From assembly GCA_028554755.1 (NCBI GenBank), contig JAPTOF010000003.1, forward strand, positions 12,560,001 through 12,624,000: DNA of 64,000 nt, read 5' to 3'. The notes beneath the pieces were generated by a model that saw only the letters and a list, made by a program, of their open reading frames with translations, did not search any database and was not told the DNA's origin. Positions within the stretch are counted from its first letter, which is position 1. Every line of letters begins with the position of its first letter. Both the position numbers and the translations under genes were made by a program. Of the stretch, positions 23,665 through 33,320 are shown piece after piece. This stretch comes from Cordia subcordata (taxonomy: Eukaryota > Streptophyta > Magnoliopsida > Boraginales > Cordiaceae).

Positions 23665-24468
23665 AGAATCTAAATCTAGAAAAAATGTTCTTCTTAATTT
23701 ACTTCACCACTACCCTATGGTCATTGTGCGTGTGGGGATAGCTCTAACCCATTTGGGCACATAGTCTATGGCCACTAAAATGTAGTGGAAATGGACCCAT
23801 AAAATCTATACCCTAAACATCAAATAGATCACATAAAAGGATGGGGGATAAAAGCATCATGTTTCTCGTAGAGATGGACCCAGATTGTTAACATCTAGCA
23901 CACTTTTTGTGATACTCTTGGGCATCCCTAAAAAGAGTAGACCAAAACAATCCACATTGTAAGACCATCGTGATGGTCTTCTTTTCACTAAAATGACCCC
24001 CATACTGTAACTCCCATCCCACATCGGTTCTGTGTGAGATTTATGTGAACTTGATAATGGCTTGGGTTTACTACTACTATCATTCTTAGCTTAAGCATTT
24101 TGGGCTAGTTGATTAGGCTTAAGTGTGGTGGCAGACTTGTAGTTGGCGATAGCTCTAAATCTAGAAAAAATATATGGTCATTAGTGCATGTAGGGATAGC
24201 TCTAACCCATTTGGACACATAGTCTATGGCTACTAAAATGTATTGGTACCAAAATGAAGCTGGAAATGGACCCATGAAATCTATACCCCAAACATCAAAT
24301 AGATCACATGGAAGGATAGAGGATAATTCTCCTAGTGATGGACCGGGATTGTTGACATCTAGCACACTTTTTGCAATACTCTTGGGCATCCCTAAAAAGA
24401 GTGGACCAAAACAATCCACATTACAAGACCATCGTGATGGTTTTTTCCATTAAAATGATCTCTACATC
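23665..24468 (-). repeat. Tandem duplication of integrase segment plus TRIM LTR
   Basis: Unit 23665-24148 (integrase piece followed by a partial TRIM LTR at 24006) is repeated from 24152 (integrase piece followed by the full TRIM at 24469). Shared words include AATCTAGAAAAAAT, GGGATAGCTCTAACCCATTT and CATCTAGCACACTTTTTG. The second unit lacks about 29 bp found in the first. Because the TRIM junction is inside both units, the duplication happened after the TRIM insertion. Confidence 0.75.
24006..24148 (+). repeat. Partial TRIM LTR copy
   Basis: Begins TGTAACTCCC like the intact TRIM LTR and is collinear with it for about 140 bp, ending before GGGTCATTGCA. It contains an exact ATCCCACATCG (24016-24026). 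It arose with the flanking tandem duplication rather than by a separate insertion, judging from identical flanks. Confidence 0.72.
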
Positions 24469-24897
24469 TGTAACTCCCATCCCACATTGGTTCTGTGTGA
24501 GATTTGTGTGCAGTTGATAATAGCTTGGGTTTAGTACTACTATCATTATTAGCTTAAGTATTTTGGGCCTATTGGTTAGGTTCAAGTGTGATGGTAGGCC
24601 AATAGTTAGGTCTGGGTCATTGCAGGTGATACCAGAGTAAGTCTGGGTAGATTTCACACTGCCTGGGGTTGTGGGCTATGGTTCTATCCTATTTGTGTTT
24701 GAAGCATGACAAAGATGTTGTATCTTTAAGAGGGAGAGTCTATAATACTCTATCCCACACTGGTTATGTGTGAGCTTTGTGTGCACTTTATAATAGCTTG
24801 GCTTCACTACTACTGTCATTATAGACATAAGTATTTTGGGCCAGTTAGTTAGGCTCAAGTGTGGTGGCAGGCCATTAGTTGGGCTTGGGTCATTGCA
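24469..24897 (+). mobile_element. TRIM (terminal-repeat retrotransposon in miniature)
   Basis: Two similar direct repeats, 24469-24624 and 24741-24897 (156 and 157 bp), share CCCACA(T/C)TGGTT, TGTGTGAG, ACTACTACT, AAGTATTTTGGGCC and GGGTCATTGCA. Between them lie 116 bp with a primer-site-like GGTGATACCAGAG right after the first repeat and AAGAGGGAGAG right before the second. Perfect 5-bp target duplication ACATC at 24464-24468 and 24898-24902. No coding. Excising it restores integrase collinearity. The size fits the TRIM class. Confidence 0.88.
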
Positions 24898-25457
24898 ACA
24901 TCCCTCATCGTGACATACACTCAACATAGTATCAAACTCATCATCGGGCGCACACCGGTGAATCACTTTATTTGTACACATCTTGAAAAGATAGGGATTA
25001 ATGTGTTGGTTTCTTGTGTGTTTATATATTGCAATCTTATAATAATTTTGAGTTGATTTGTGCCTATTTGGTAGCAATAGCATAGTACTTATATAACTAT
25101 TGTGCATATGCAGAGTTAAGTGTTTATATCAAGTTTAGTGATTAAATGCTACACTAAATGCTTTATTTTATGTTGTAGGTAAGTTTTGGGATGGGACAAG
25201 CACAAATGAGAAAGAAACAGGGTCAAGTTGAAGATCGCACATGGAAATACAAAGAAATGAGCAAGATGTGAAGTTTCAATGTTGAGCTGTTGAGTATAAG
25301 GGGGCTGGCCAATAAGGTCCCTGGTAGGATCCCCAGTATGTATTGGCTAGCCGGTAGGGTGTCCTAGTATAAAATCAGCTATCTCCCGGTAAATTTAGAA
25401 TGTGCAATTTTTGTACCAGTTGACCATTCAAGTACTGGCTGTGGTGACCTTGGAGAC

Positions 25458-25464
25458 TATAAAT
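25458..25464 (+). promoter_or_regulatory. TATA box of N1 5' LTR
   Basis: TATAAAT followed by ACAGTCCGATTTTAGC. The counterpart in the 3' LTR is at 30343-30349. It would drive the N1 genomic transcript. Confidence 0.55.
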
Positions 25465-25780
25465 ACAGTCCGATTTTAGCATTTGAGGGGAATTTTTTCT
25501 CTCCATCTCTCACACCCACTTTTAACCCATTTCCCAAAACCCTTAAATCTACCTAAACCTACCTCACATACACTTTTAAACATAAAAACACTTTGAAATC
25601 AAGCCTTTAAGAGGATCAAAAACAAAGATTTGGGCATAAGCTCTTGGATTGTAAAGCATAGTTATGGATAAAAAGGTATCTCTTATTTATCCTAAGCTAA
25701 TCTATGTATGATTAGAGCTATGTAGAGTGATTTACTCTTGTATTATGGGTGATTATTAAATTATTGTTATGGATACTTGA

Positions 25781-25785
<5 letters not shown>

Positions 25786-25812
<27 letters not shown>
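25786..25812. repeat. TA dinucleotide microsatellite
   Basis: About 26 bases of alternating AT within the N1 5' LTR, absent from the 3' LTR, so it expanded or was lost after insertion. Confidence 0.88.
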
Positions 25813-25817
<5 letters not shown>

Positions 25818-26821
25818 GCATATATGCTTGTACTTAGGGTTTTGAAGGCCATTTTACTTGAAATGCCTTAATGAAATTGCGTGTCTATATCATTGTGCTA
25901 GCATGTCTATGTGTTTGTGTGGTGATGACCTAAAGTGGTTATGCTTATATATAAGTCTATGCGTGTGTTTGCATATTTAATAGAATAAATAGCTTCTATT
26001 GCTTACATATTAGGTGCCTTTGCTTAAATTGATGTAATCTAAGCATGTCTATATGTTTAGTTTTAGGATAGGTCAATTTATCCTCGAATACCATGCCCCT
26101 GATGTATATGCATGCACTTAATTGATAATTCCCCCTATTGTGATGATGATCAGTGGTGCACAACTAATGGCTAGCCTAGGTCGAGTCTCCCTTAACTTTA
26201 AATCCAGCTAATAAGTTTTAGCGTAGGTTAGTCGACCTTAGACAAACTAGGTCTTGGTCTTAAATCTAGTCAATAGTTTAGGCGCTAGGGGTAGATCGAT
26301 CTAAGTCACTTAGAATCCTAATTAACTAGCCCTATGGCTCTAAGTCGTAAAGGCCCTATCGTAGCTTTTAGTTAGTCGACACCTAGGGATGGACTCGTAC
26401 TGAGGCTTAGAGTGTAATTAGGAGTCTAGACAAGAGCAACCATGTATAATCCATCAAGCAACCTTAACAAGAAGTAATGATCACCAAGTTGTATGATGTA
26501 ATCACCCTAGTTCCCTAGTTCCCTATTTCCACGTGTTAGATACCCTTTAGATGGCTTGATTTCCCTGTTTCATACATACACCCCATTTTATTCCTTTGTA
26601 CTTAAGGTAGATTTAATTTTCCTGCACCCTATCCTATCCACAAAACCCAAAAAGATTGTAGTTTAAGGACCCATCATGTCGCCTTTTAAGACGCACATAG
26701 CTTAGGACACCACACATGTTTGGCCTCTCCATGGATTTGACCTTGCTGCATGTTATATTATAGACAACCCGTGCGCTTGCAGGTTATTTAGGCTTGTGCT
26801 CGTGAATAGTGATTAAGTTCT

Positions 26822-26835
26822 TGGCGCCGTTGCCG
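26822..26835 (+). promoter_or_regulatory. N1 primer binding site (tRNA-Asp type)
   Basis: TGGCGCCGTTGCCG, exact over 14 nt to the site typical of Athila elements, six bases after the LTR end. Confidence 0.85.
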
Positions 26836-27002
26836 TAGAGGAAACGATTGTTTGGTTTCTTTGTCTTTGTGTGTCTTACCTTGTTACATGTTGTTTTATC
26901 TTTTCTTTTCATGTATTCTTTTATTTTGATTAATAAAATAAAAATTCAAAAAAGATTGTTAAGCATTGTGAAGAGGTTTACCTGTGTCAATGAATCGTGA
27001 AT

Positions 27003-28934
27003 GATCCTAATGCATCATAGTAGTCACTTGTATCCTCTTTCCCACCACTCGATCGTGTTCCCAATGTTTGTCACTTGTGTGAAAGTCATTGGCATAGAAA
27101 GGTTTGCTGTCCTCATGACAATCCCCATTTCTGGGGCTACTACCAACTATGAACCTGATAGTCATACATCATCTCATACATCTTCATTTAGAAATCATGA
27201 TTATAGGATCGCATATTCTTGTTATTGCAATCAATGTGGAAACTGTGCTAATTTTTCTAGTGCTTGTCCTACTTCCACCATGGTTCCTGATTGCATATAA
27301 CATCCAATACCCCTAGCAATCGTATGCCAATGCGTGCATCCTCATCTTATCATCATGATTCTGGGGAACAACATCATGTGTTTTCATATTCGGGTCAAGA
27401 TTATTCTTCATTTGGTCCACTTTCTTGCATTGAGAATCCATCATTCACATCATCTTTTCCCACCCATCCTTTCTCTGAGTACTATAATGGTTGTGCTTAT
27501 AGTGACCCCAATCAAGATATTTACCATTTTCACTCGGTTCAACCCTCTTCCGTTATGTCTACACCCTCAAAGCAATTAGATCAAATTCTTGAGCACTCCC
27601 AATCTCTCCTCCAATCTAATCAAGAGGAACTAGAGAATTTGAAGCGACATACCAAAGCTCTAGGTGAGTGCTTGAAGCGAATGGTTGAGAGAGTGTGTAA
27701 CTCATGAGGGAAAATTTTTAGATACCTGTCGATGTGAAGGGATAGAGATAAGACCTAATGATGAGATGACTAGGGGTGAAAAAGATGATAAATTGGAGTG
27801 ACAATTAGAAAGAGAGGTTGATGAAGAGTTCACATCTTGTAGTAAGGATAAGAATGAGCTTGATGACAATTTGGTTCTTGATGATTCTTATGGATATGTT
27901 TTAGAGGAAGTAGTACTATGTCCTCATAAGCTTTCAACATTTTTCATTGAGTCACATAAGCCTATCCTTTCTTCTCATCCTACACATTCCACATATTTGA
28001 AGGTTGAGTTTCATAATCATAGCACTCAATTGTATCTCGAGTCTACATTTAGGAAGTCTAGGGTATTTACCTCCCTCAAGCATTCATGCATGTATGACCC
28101 AGAATCCATTGAGTCCCCATTGTCCCCTCTTTGCGTGTCTACCTCGTATAAAGAGCATGATGGTGAGCTAACACCTACTAGCAATGAATGTATTAATGAA
28201 TGTGAAAAGACTTTAGCTAGTGATGATTTAGAGTTATCCATTGGGGATAACAAGATATCAATTTTGGAGTTTTTAGATGACAAATCTCTTGGGGTTAAGG
28301 ATTATTGTGTTGAGTCAACTAGCAACTATAAAAAGACAACGAGGACAGAGATTGGTGATCTTGAAAGATTAATCTATGGGTGGTTTTGTATGTTTGATGA
28401 ATCTTTTTAGAGAAATAACCCATTAAGATCGAATCCATCCCTCATGAGAAGTTAAAGCGACCCAAGCTTGATAATGTTATATCTTGTGGAGATGAAGAGT
28501 TAGTATTTTGACTTCCCTTATCTTTGCTCTTCCTCCTCCAAATATCGTTCCTATTCCCCCTTCCTATTCCATTGAGCTTCCTTCTTTAGAGCTCATGTTC
28601 ATGCCTTCATGAATAGAACACTTTCATCTAGGGTTAGAAAGCACGTTTTTGATGTTGCATACATTAGACCTATCTTTGACCTATAGGAATGGTGTGTTTT
28701 TAGCCTTTGATTATGAGAATAAGGCCATGGGGTGGTTAATTAAGGAACAAACGGGGCATGGTCTTTCACGCTTATACATGACACATTCCACACGTATACG
28801 TTCGCATTTGATGGTTTAGGATAGGAGTTAAAAAAGGGATGCATTATGCATGCATTGCCCCATCGTATAGTGCATGACCCTATTCATTCCATGTTCTATG
28901 CATGGTTGAATATCCAGCAATTTGTGCCTTGCAA
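27003..28934 (+). pseudogene. N1 ORF: zinc-knuckle protein of unknown function
   Basis: About 640 codons when read through breaks. Near the start a retroviral-type zinc knuckle is intact in spacing: C-HL-C-ESHW-H-RKVC-C-P (27069-27113), the same CX2CX4HX4C form as the end of P3 Gag. Then come a Ser/His/Tyr-rich region (27310-27540), a probable coiled coil (SKQLDQILEHSQSLL, 27565-27700), an acidic stretch with NLVLDDSYGYVLEEVV (27870), a 179-codon open stretch, and blocks like SIELPSLELMF, EHFHLGLEST, LHTLDLSLTYR, FDYENKAMGWLIKEQ (28570-28760). Homologous frames occur in N2 and M2. I do not recognise the C-terminal blocks. It is not pol. Confidence 0.65.
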
Positions 28935-29870
28935 TTTAAACATGGATTATTCTAACATTAGCGTCTGGCTGGAGGCATTAAATCCAACGCTGCTAGGCTA
29001 GACATGTTTATATTTCTTTTTGCTTTCCTTTTCTTTTTACTTTCTTTTACTTTTTCATATTTTTGTTCGTTGATTTTCATTTGTTTTTGTTTTTCACCCT
29101 CCCAAGTGTTGATCCACTATATGATTTCCCATTTTCCATACACTTGTTTGTCCATTGATAATGCCAATGCGAACTCGCGTGGCAATGCTACTAATTGTGT
29201 GCTTTGGGTATTTGTAGTTTAGCTATCCCATGGTTTGGTTGGAAAAAGAGTTTGAAAAGGGGTTTTGATATGAACACCTCCTCCTTGATTGGTTCTTTTT
29301 TATGCGCCTTAACCTTTCTTTTCTTTCCAGTTGTTATGTAAATGGAAAATGCAAAAAATAAAAAAAAATTGAAAAAGGAAAAAATAATGGAAAAAATATT
29401 AAAAAAGTAGAGAAAACATGAAAAAAAGTGAAAAATATGAAAAAGCCAAAGGCGCCAAAAAATTCATTGAATAAGTGCTTAAGTGACACAATGTCTAATT
29501 AGCACAAGTTACGTGAATAAAGCTTTTGCATCATCTGTAAGCCATTGTGTTTGAATATTCTTCTTCTTCCCTGTTTTTGAGGCTTTGTGCATGTTGAAGA
29601 GGCCATGTTAGTTGAGGGGACACAAGATATCAACATCTCATATGCTTGAGTTAAAATCCTGGGCATGTGGTGGTATAGCTAATAGGGAACTTCCAAGAGG
29701 TGCAAGACTCCTTATGAGTAAAGGGAGGATATAAAAGGCTTGGAAATCCCTCTATGAAAGGAATGACCCCTTCATACTACTTAGATTCACCATGTTAGTA
29801 AGTCAATCCTTTAGACAACCCTTTGTACGAACTTAGAGATAAAATTAAGTTTGGGCTTGCTTAGGGACAG
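28935..29870 (+). other. N1 3' untranslated region
   Basis: Collinear with P1 and N2. A pyrimidine tract (29005-29100), the TTGATTGGTTCTTTT block (29285), a long A-rich purine stretch (29345-29460) and TAAGTGACACAATGTC (29480-29495) are present. The internal polypurine-like tract found in N2 is missing through a deletion near 29220. Confidence 0.72.
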
Positions 29871-29893
29871 ACAAGGAGAAGGTTTAGGGGTGT
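29871..29893 (+). promoter_or_regulatory. N1 polypurine tract
   Basis: CAAGGAGAAGG then TTTAGGGGTGT immediately before the 3' LTR start TGATGTGTTGG. Confidence 0.75.
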
Positions 29894-30710
29894 TGATGTG
29901 TTGGTTTTGCATGTGTTTATATACAACAATCTTATTCTAATTTGAGGTGATTTGTGCTTATTTTGTAGCATTAATGTAGTACTTATGTAACAATTATGCA
30001 TATCCAGAGTTAAGTGTTTATATCAAATTTAGTGATTAATGCTATGCTAAATGCTTTATTTTATGTTGCAGCTGAATTTTGGGATAGGATAAGCATAAAT
30101 AAGGAAGAAACGAGCTCAACGCTGAAGACTACACGCGAAAAGATGAAGAAATGAGCAAGATATGAAGTTTCAAAATTGAGCTATCAAGTGTGAGTGAGCT
30201 AGTCGGCAATGTCTATTAGGACATACCAGCTAGTCGGTCCCTGGTAGGGTTCCACAGTAAATCCAGAATGTGCATTTTTGTACTAGTTGACACCCTAAGT
30301 ACCTACTGATGCTATCGGTCAGCCGGTAGTGACACTGGAGGCTATAAATAGGGTTTGATTTTAGCATTTGAGAGGAATCTTTTCACTCCATCTTTCACAC
30401 CACTTTTACACCCATTTTCCAAAACCCTAAATCCACTTAAACCCATCTTAGACACACTTCTAAATACAAAAACACTTTGGAATCAAGCTTCTAAGAGGAT
30501 CAAACATAAGGATTTGGGTATAAGCTCTTGGATTGTAAAGCATGGAAATGGATAAAAAGGTATCTCTCTTTTATCCTAAGCTAATCTGTGCATGATTAGA
30601 GCTATGTAGGGTGATTTACTCTTGTATTATGAATGATTATTACATTATTGTTATGGGTATTTGATGGATCCTTGTACCTAGGGTTTTGAAGGCCATTTTA
30701 CATACACGTG

Positions 30711-30992
30711 TATGAGTTTGTTGAAACGCCTCATTGAAGTTGGATATGTATATTGAAGTCTATTATGCTATTAACCATTTCTATATCATTACACTAGCAT
30801 GTCTATGTGTTTGTGTGGTGATTACATGAAGTGGGTATGCTTATATACATGTTTATGTGTTTGTTGAAATGCTTCAATGAAGTTTCATATGTATAGTGTA
30901 GTTTTTTATGCTATTAACCATTTCTAAATCATTGCGCTAGCATGTCTGTGTTTGTGTGGTGATTACATGATGTGGCTATGTTTATATACATG
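30711..30992 (+). repeat. 143-bp tandem duplication in N1 3' LTR
   Basis: Unit one (30711-30853) and unit two (30854-30992) share TTTGTTGAAA(C/T)GC, TATGCTATTAACCATTTCTA and CTAGCATGTCT. The 5' LTR has a single copy. Confidence 0.8.
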
Positions 30993-31228
30993 TCTATGTG
31001 TGTGTTTGCTTAGTTAATAGCATCAATAGCTTCTATTGCTTACATGTCGGGTGCTGTTGCTTAAATTGGTGTAATATAAACATGTCTATGTGTTTAGTAG
31101 TAGGATAGGTCGTTTTATCCTCGAATACCATGCCCTTAATATGTATGTATGAACTTAATTGATAAGTCCCACTATTGTGATGATAATCGGTGGTGCATAA
31201 CTAATGCCTAGCCTTGGTCAAGTCTCCC

Positions 31229-31310
31229 TTAGCTTTAAATCCAGCTAACGGGTTTTAGGGTAGGTTAGTCGACCTTAAATGGACTAGATCTTGGCTTTAA
31301 ATCTAGCCAA
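31229..31310 (+). repeat. Pair of LTR stem-loops in N1 3' LTR
   Basis: 31229-31248 is TTAGCT-N8-AGCTAA; 31291-31310 is TTGGCT-N8-AGCCAA. Both arms are perfect, 62 nt apart start to start, and differ at the third pair by a matched double change. Confidence 0.75.
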
Positions 31311-31863
31311 TGGTTTAGATGCTAGTTTAGATTGATCTAAGTCATCCAGAATCCTAACTAGCTAGCCCTGCGACCCTAAGTCATAAAGACCACACCATAG
31401 CTCTAGGTTAGTCGACGCATAGGGACGGACCCGCATTGAAGCTTAGGGTGTAATTAAGAGGTTAATTAGGAGTCTAGGCAAGAACAACCAAGTATAATCC
31501 ACCAAGCAACCCTAACAAGATGTAGTGATCACCCAGTTGCAAGACACAATCACCCTAATTTCCCATTTCCACATGTTAGATTTCCTTTAGATTGCTTGAT
31601 TCCCCCGTTTCACACACATACATCATTTTATTCCCTTGTCCTTAGGGTAGATTTACTTTTCTTACACTCTGTCCTATCCAAAAAACCCAAAAAAATTGTT
31701 GTTTAGAGACCTGACACATAGTCTTTTAGGACACACATAACTTGGAACACCATACAAGTTTGGCCTCTTGAATGATTCAACCCCATACTCGCATGCTATA
31801 TTATAGACAACCTGTGTGCTTATGGGCTATTTAGGCTTGTGCTCACGAATAGCAATCAGGGAT

Positions 31864-33320
31864 CCTCCTAAAAGAAATGTCTCACTTGTGCTAGAAACCT
31901 ATCACTCTTTCTTTCTTCTCCAAATGGTTGGGAAAATGCTCTGTGGTAAGATAGTTGACAATGTGAGCAACCTACAGGGTATGATGAGAGATGGCAAATA
32001 GTTGCTTGTCTAGAAAGGAATCACAAAAAGGGGAAGGGTCACTAGAAAACTCACTCACCAGACAGGAAACGTGATTTGCTAACAAGTTCTCACTACCCTT
32101 TTTATCCCAAATTTCAATGTTAAACTCTTGAAAAAGGAGCAACTACCTAATCAAGTAGGGCTAGACTCTTACTTAGCTAACTAATATCTCAACGTCGCAT
32201 AATCGATGTAGCCAATCACCTTGGACCCTAGAATATGAGACCTAAAATTGTCGAGGGAGAAGTCTACAGCTAGAAGCTCTTTTTCCATAGTGGAATAGTT
32301 CTTTGACCCTCTTCAAGAGTCTTACTAGCATAGTCCACAACATGGGCCAACTTATCTCTCCTTTGCCCTAAAATAGCTCCTATCACATAATTGGATGCAT
32401 CATACATAACCTCAAATAAGAGATTATGGGTGGCTGGATGATCAGGGAAGAGGACAATAAGGATTTAAGCCAATCAAAAACATTGATACATTCATCATCA
32501 AACTCAAAGGGGACATCTTGTCCTAAGAGCCTAGACAAGGGATGTAACATTTGGCTAAAATCCTTAATGAATCTACATAAAATCTTGCATGCTATAGAAA
32601 AGATCTAACATCCTTAACATACTTAGGGACAGGCACCTTCTCATTCCATTCTACTTTAGCTAGGTCAACTTGAATGCCACTAGATGAAACTACATGACTT
32701 AAGACTATTCCTCACTACACCATGGAATGGGATTTCTCCATAGTCAACACTAAGTTCTTCTCCACACAATGGTTTACGACTAAAAAGAGGTGACTTAAGC
32801 ACTCATCAAAGCTATCACCAAAGATCGAGAAATTAGCCATGAATATTTTGAAATGTTTCTCTATCATATCACTAAAAATAGCCATCATACACCTTGAGAA
32901 TGGCACTAGCACATTACAAAGACCATAGGGCATCCTCCTATAGCCAAAAGTGCCATAGGGACAAGTAAAGATGGTCTTCTCCTAGTCCTCAAGAAACACA
33001 GGGATTTGATTATACTTGGAATAGCCATCTAGAAAACAATAGCAGTTATGCCTAGCTACTCTATCTAAAATCTTGTCTAGAAAAGGCAACAGGAAATGAT
33101 CCTTCTTAGTTTTCGAGTTGAGATTTCTATAGTCAATACAAACTCTCCAACCTATAAGAGTGTATATAAGGATAAGCTCTCCTCTTTCATTCTCTACAAC
33201 CATGATCCCAGACTTCTTAGGGACTACCTAGACCGAACTATCCCACTTACTATTAGAGATCAGATAAATAATGGGTTGCATCCAAAAGCTTAATGACCTC
33301 TTTCTTAACAACTTCACTCA
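31864..33320 (-). pseudogene. pol: M1 reverse transcriptase and RNase H
   Basis: Resumes exactly after the N1 target duplication. From right: LDAGII-type start, KKSGIMVVENERGEL, GWRVCIDYRNLNSKTKKDHF, FLDKILDRVARHNCYCFLDG (palm aspartate), PYGLCN and KIFMANFSIFGDSFDECLSH. The last should be IFVDDFS, so both catalytic aspartates of the FVDD box are gone (AN). RNase H sequence around 32420-32260 is heavily shifted. The integrase linker DKQLFAISHH (about 31990) reaches the N1 junction. Confidence 0.85.

Larger units (their letters stand above)
22947..24998 (-). pseudogene. pol: M1 integrase, broken by a TRIM and a tandem duplication
   Basis: From right: zinc-binding start CAPDDEFDTMLSVCHDEGC (24998-24903), TRIM insertion, then a segment with [18 protein letters not shown] sequence (first catalytic D) and [15 protein letters not shown] (24468-24152), repeated in a second, more damaged copy (24005-23665). 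Next comes LISESG, where ISDGG is expected (second D to E), then [20 protein letters not shown] with the third glutamate (VEVSNREIK), and a C-terminal GAYP-like module (SFEVLIAYPSRAVKI) ending at 22947. It is inactive. Homology to P1 and P2 integrase is unmistakable. Confidence 0.86.
24999..26815 (+). repeat. 5' LTR of N1
   Basis: Begins TAATGTGTTGG (TG to TA) and ends GTGATTA. TATA box TATAAAT at 25458-25464, with GCCGGTAGGG- and AGTTGACC-type words just upstream. The two stem-loops here (about 26188 and 26255) are partly decayed. About 148 bp shorter than the 3' copy, mainly because it lacks the tandem duplication there. Confidence 0.83.
24999..31858 (+). mobile_element. Non-autonomous LTR retrotransposon N1, complete
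   Basis: 5' LTR 24999-26815, Asp primer site 26822-26835, one decayed ORF (about 27003-28934), 3' UTR, polypurine tract, 3' LTR 29894-31858. Perfect target duplication GGGAT at 24994-24998 and 31859-31863, both inside M1 pol, which resumes collinearly on either side. The 3.1-kb interior has no protease, RT, RNase H or integrase. LTR and 3' UTR similarity to P1 and P2 suggests it used Athila-type machinery in trans. It resembles LARD or TR-GAG classes, but with a distinctive ORF. Confidence 0.88.
29894..31858 (+). repeat. 3' LTR of N1
   Basis: TGATGTGTTGG to AGCAATCA, 1965 bp, directly followed by the GGGAT target duplication. TATA at 30343-30349. Two perfect stem-loops, one of each pairing type (31229-31248 and 31291-31310). 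A tandem duplication (30711-30992) accounts for most of the length difference from the 5' LTR. Confidence 0.86.

Noticed and set aside
24469..24897. Cassandra-type TRIM with 5S rRNA promoter
   Set aside because: No 5S box A/C sequence seen in its LTRs.
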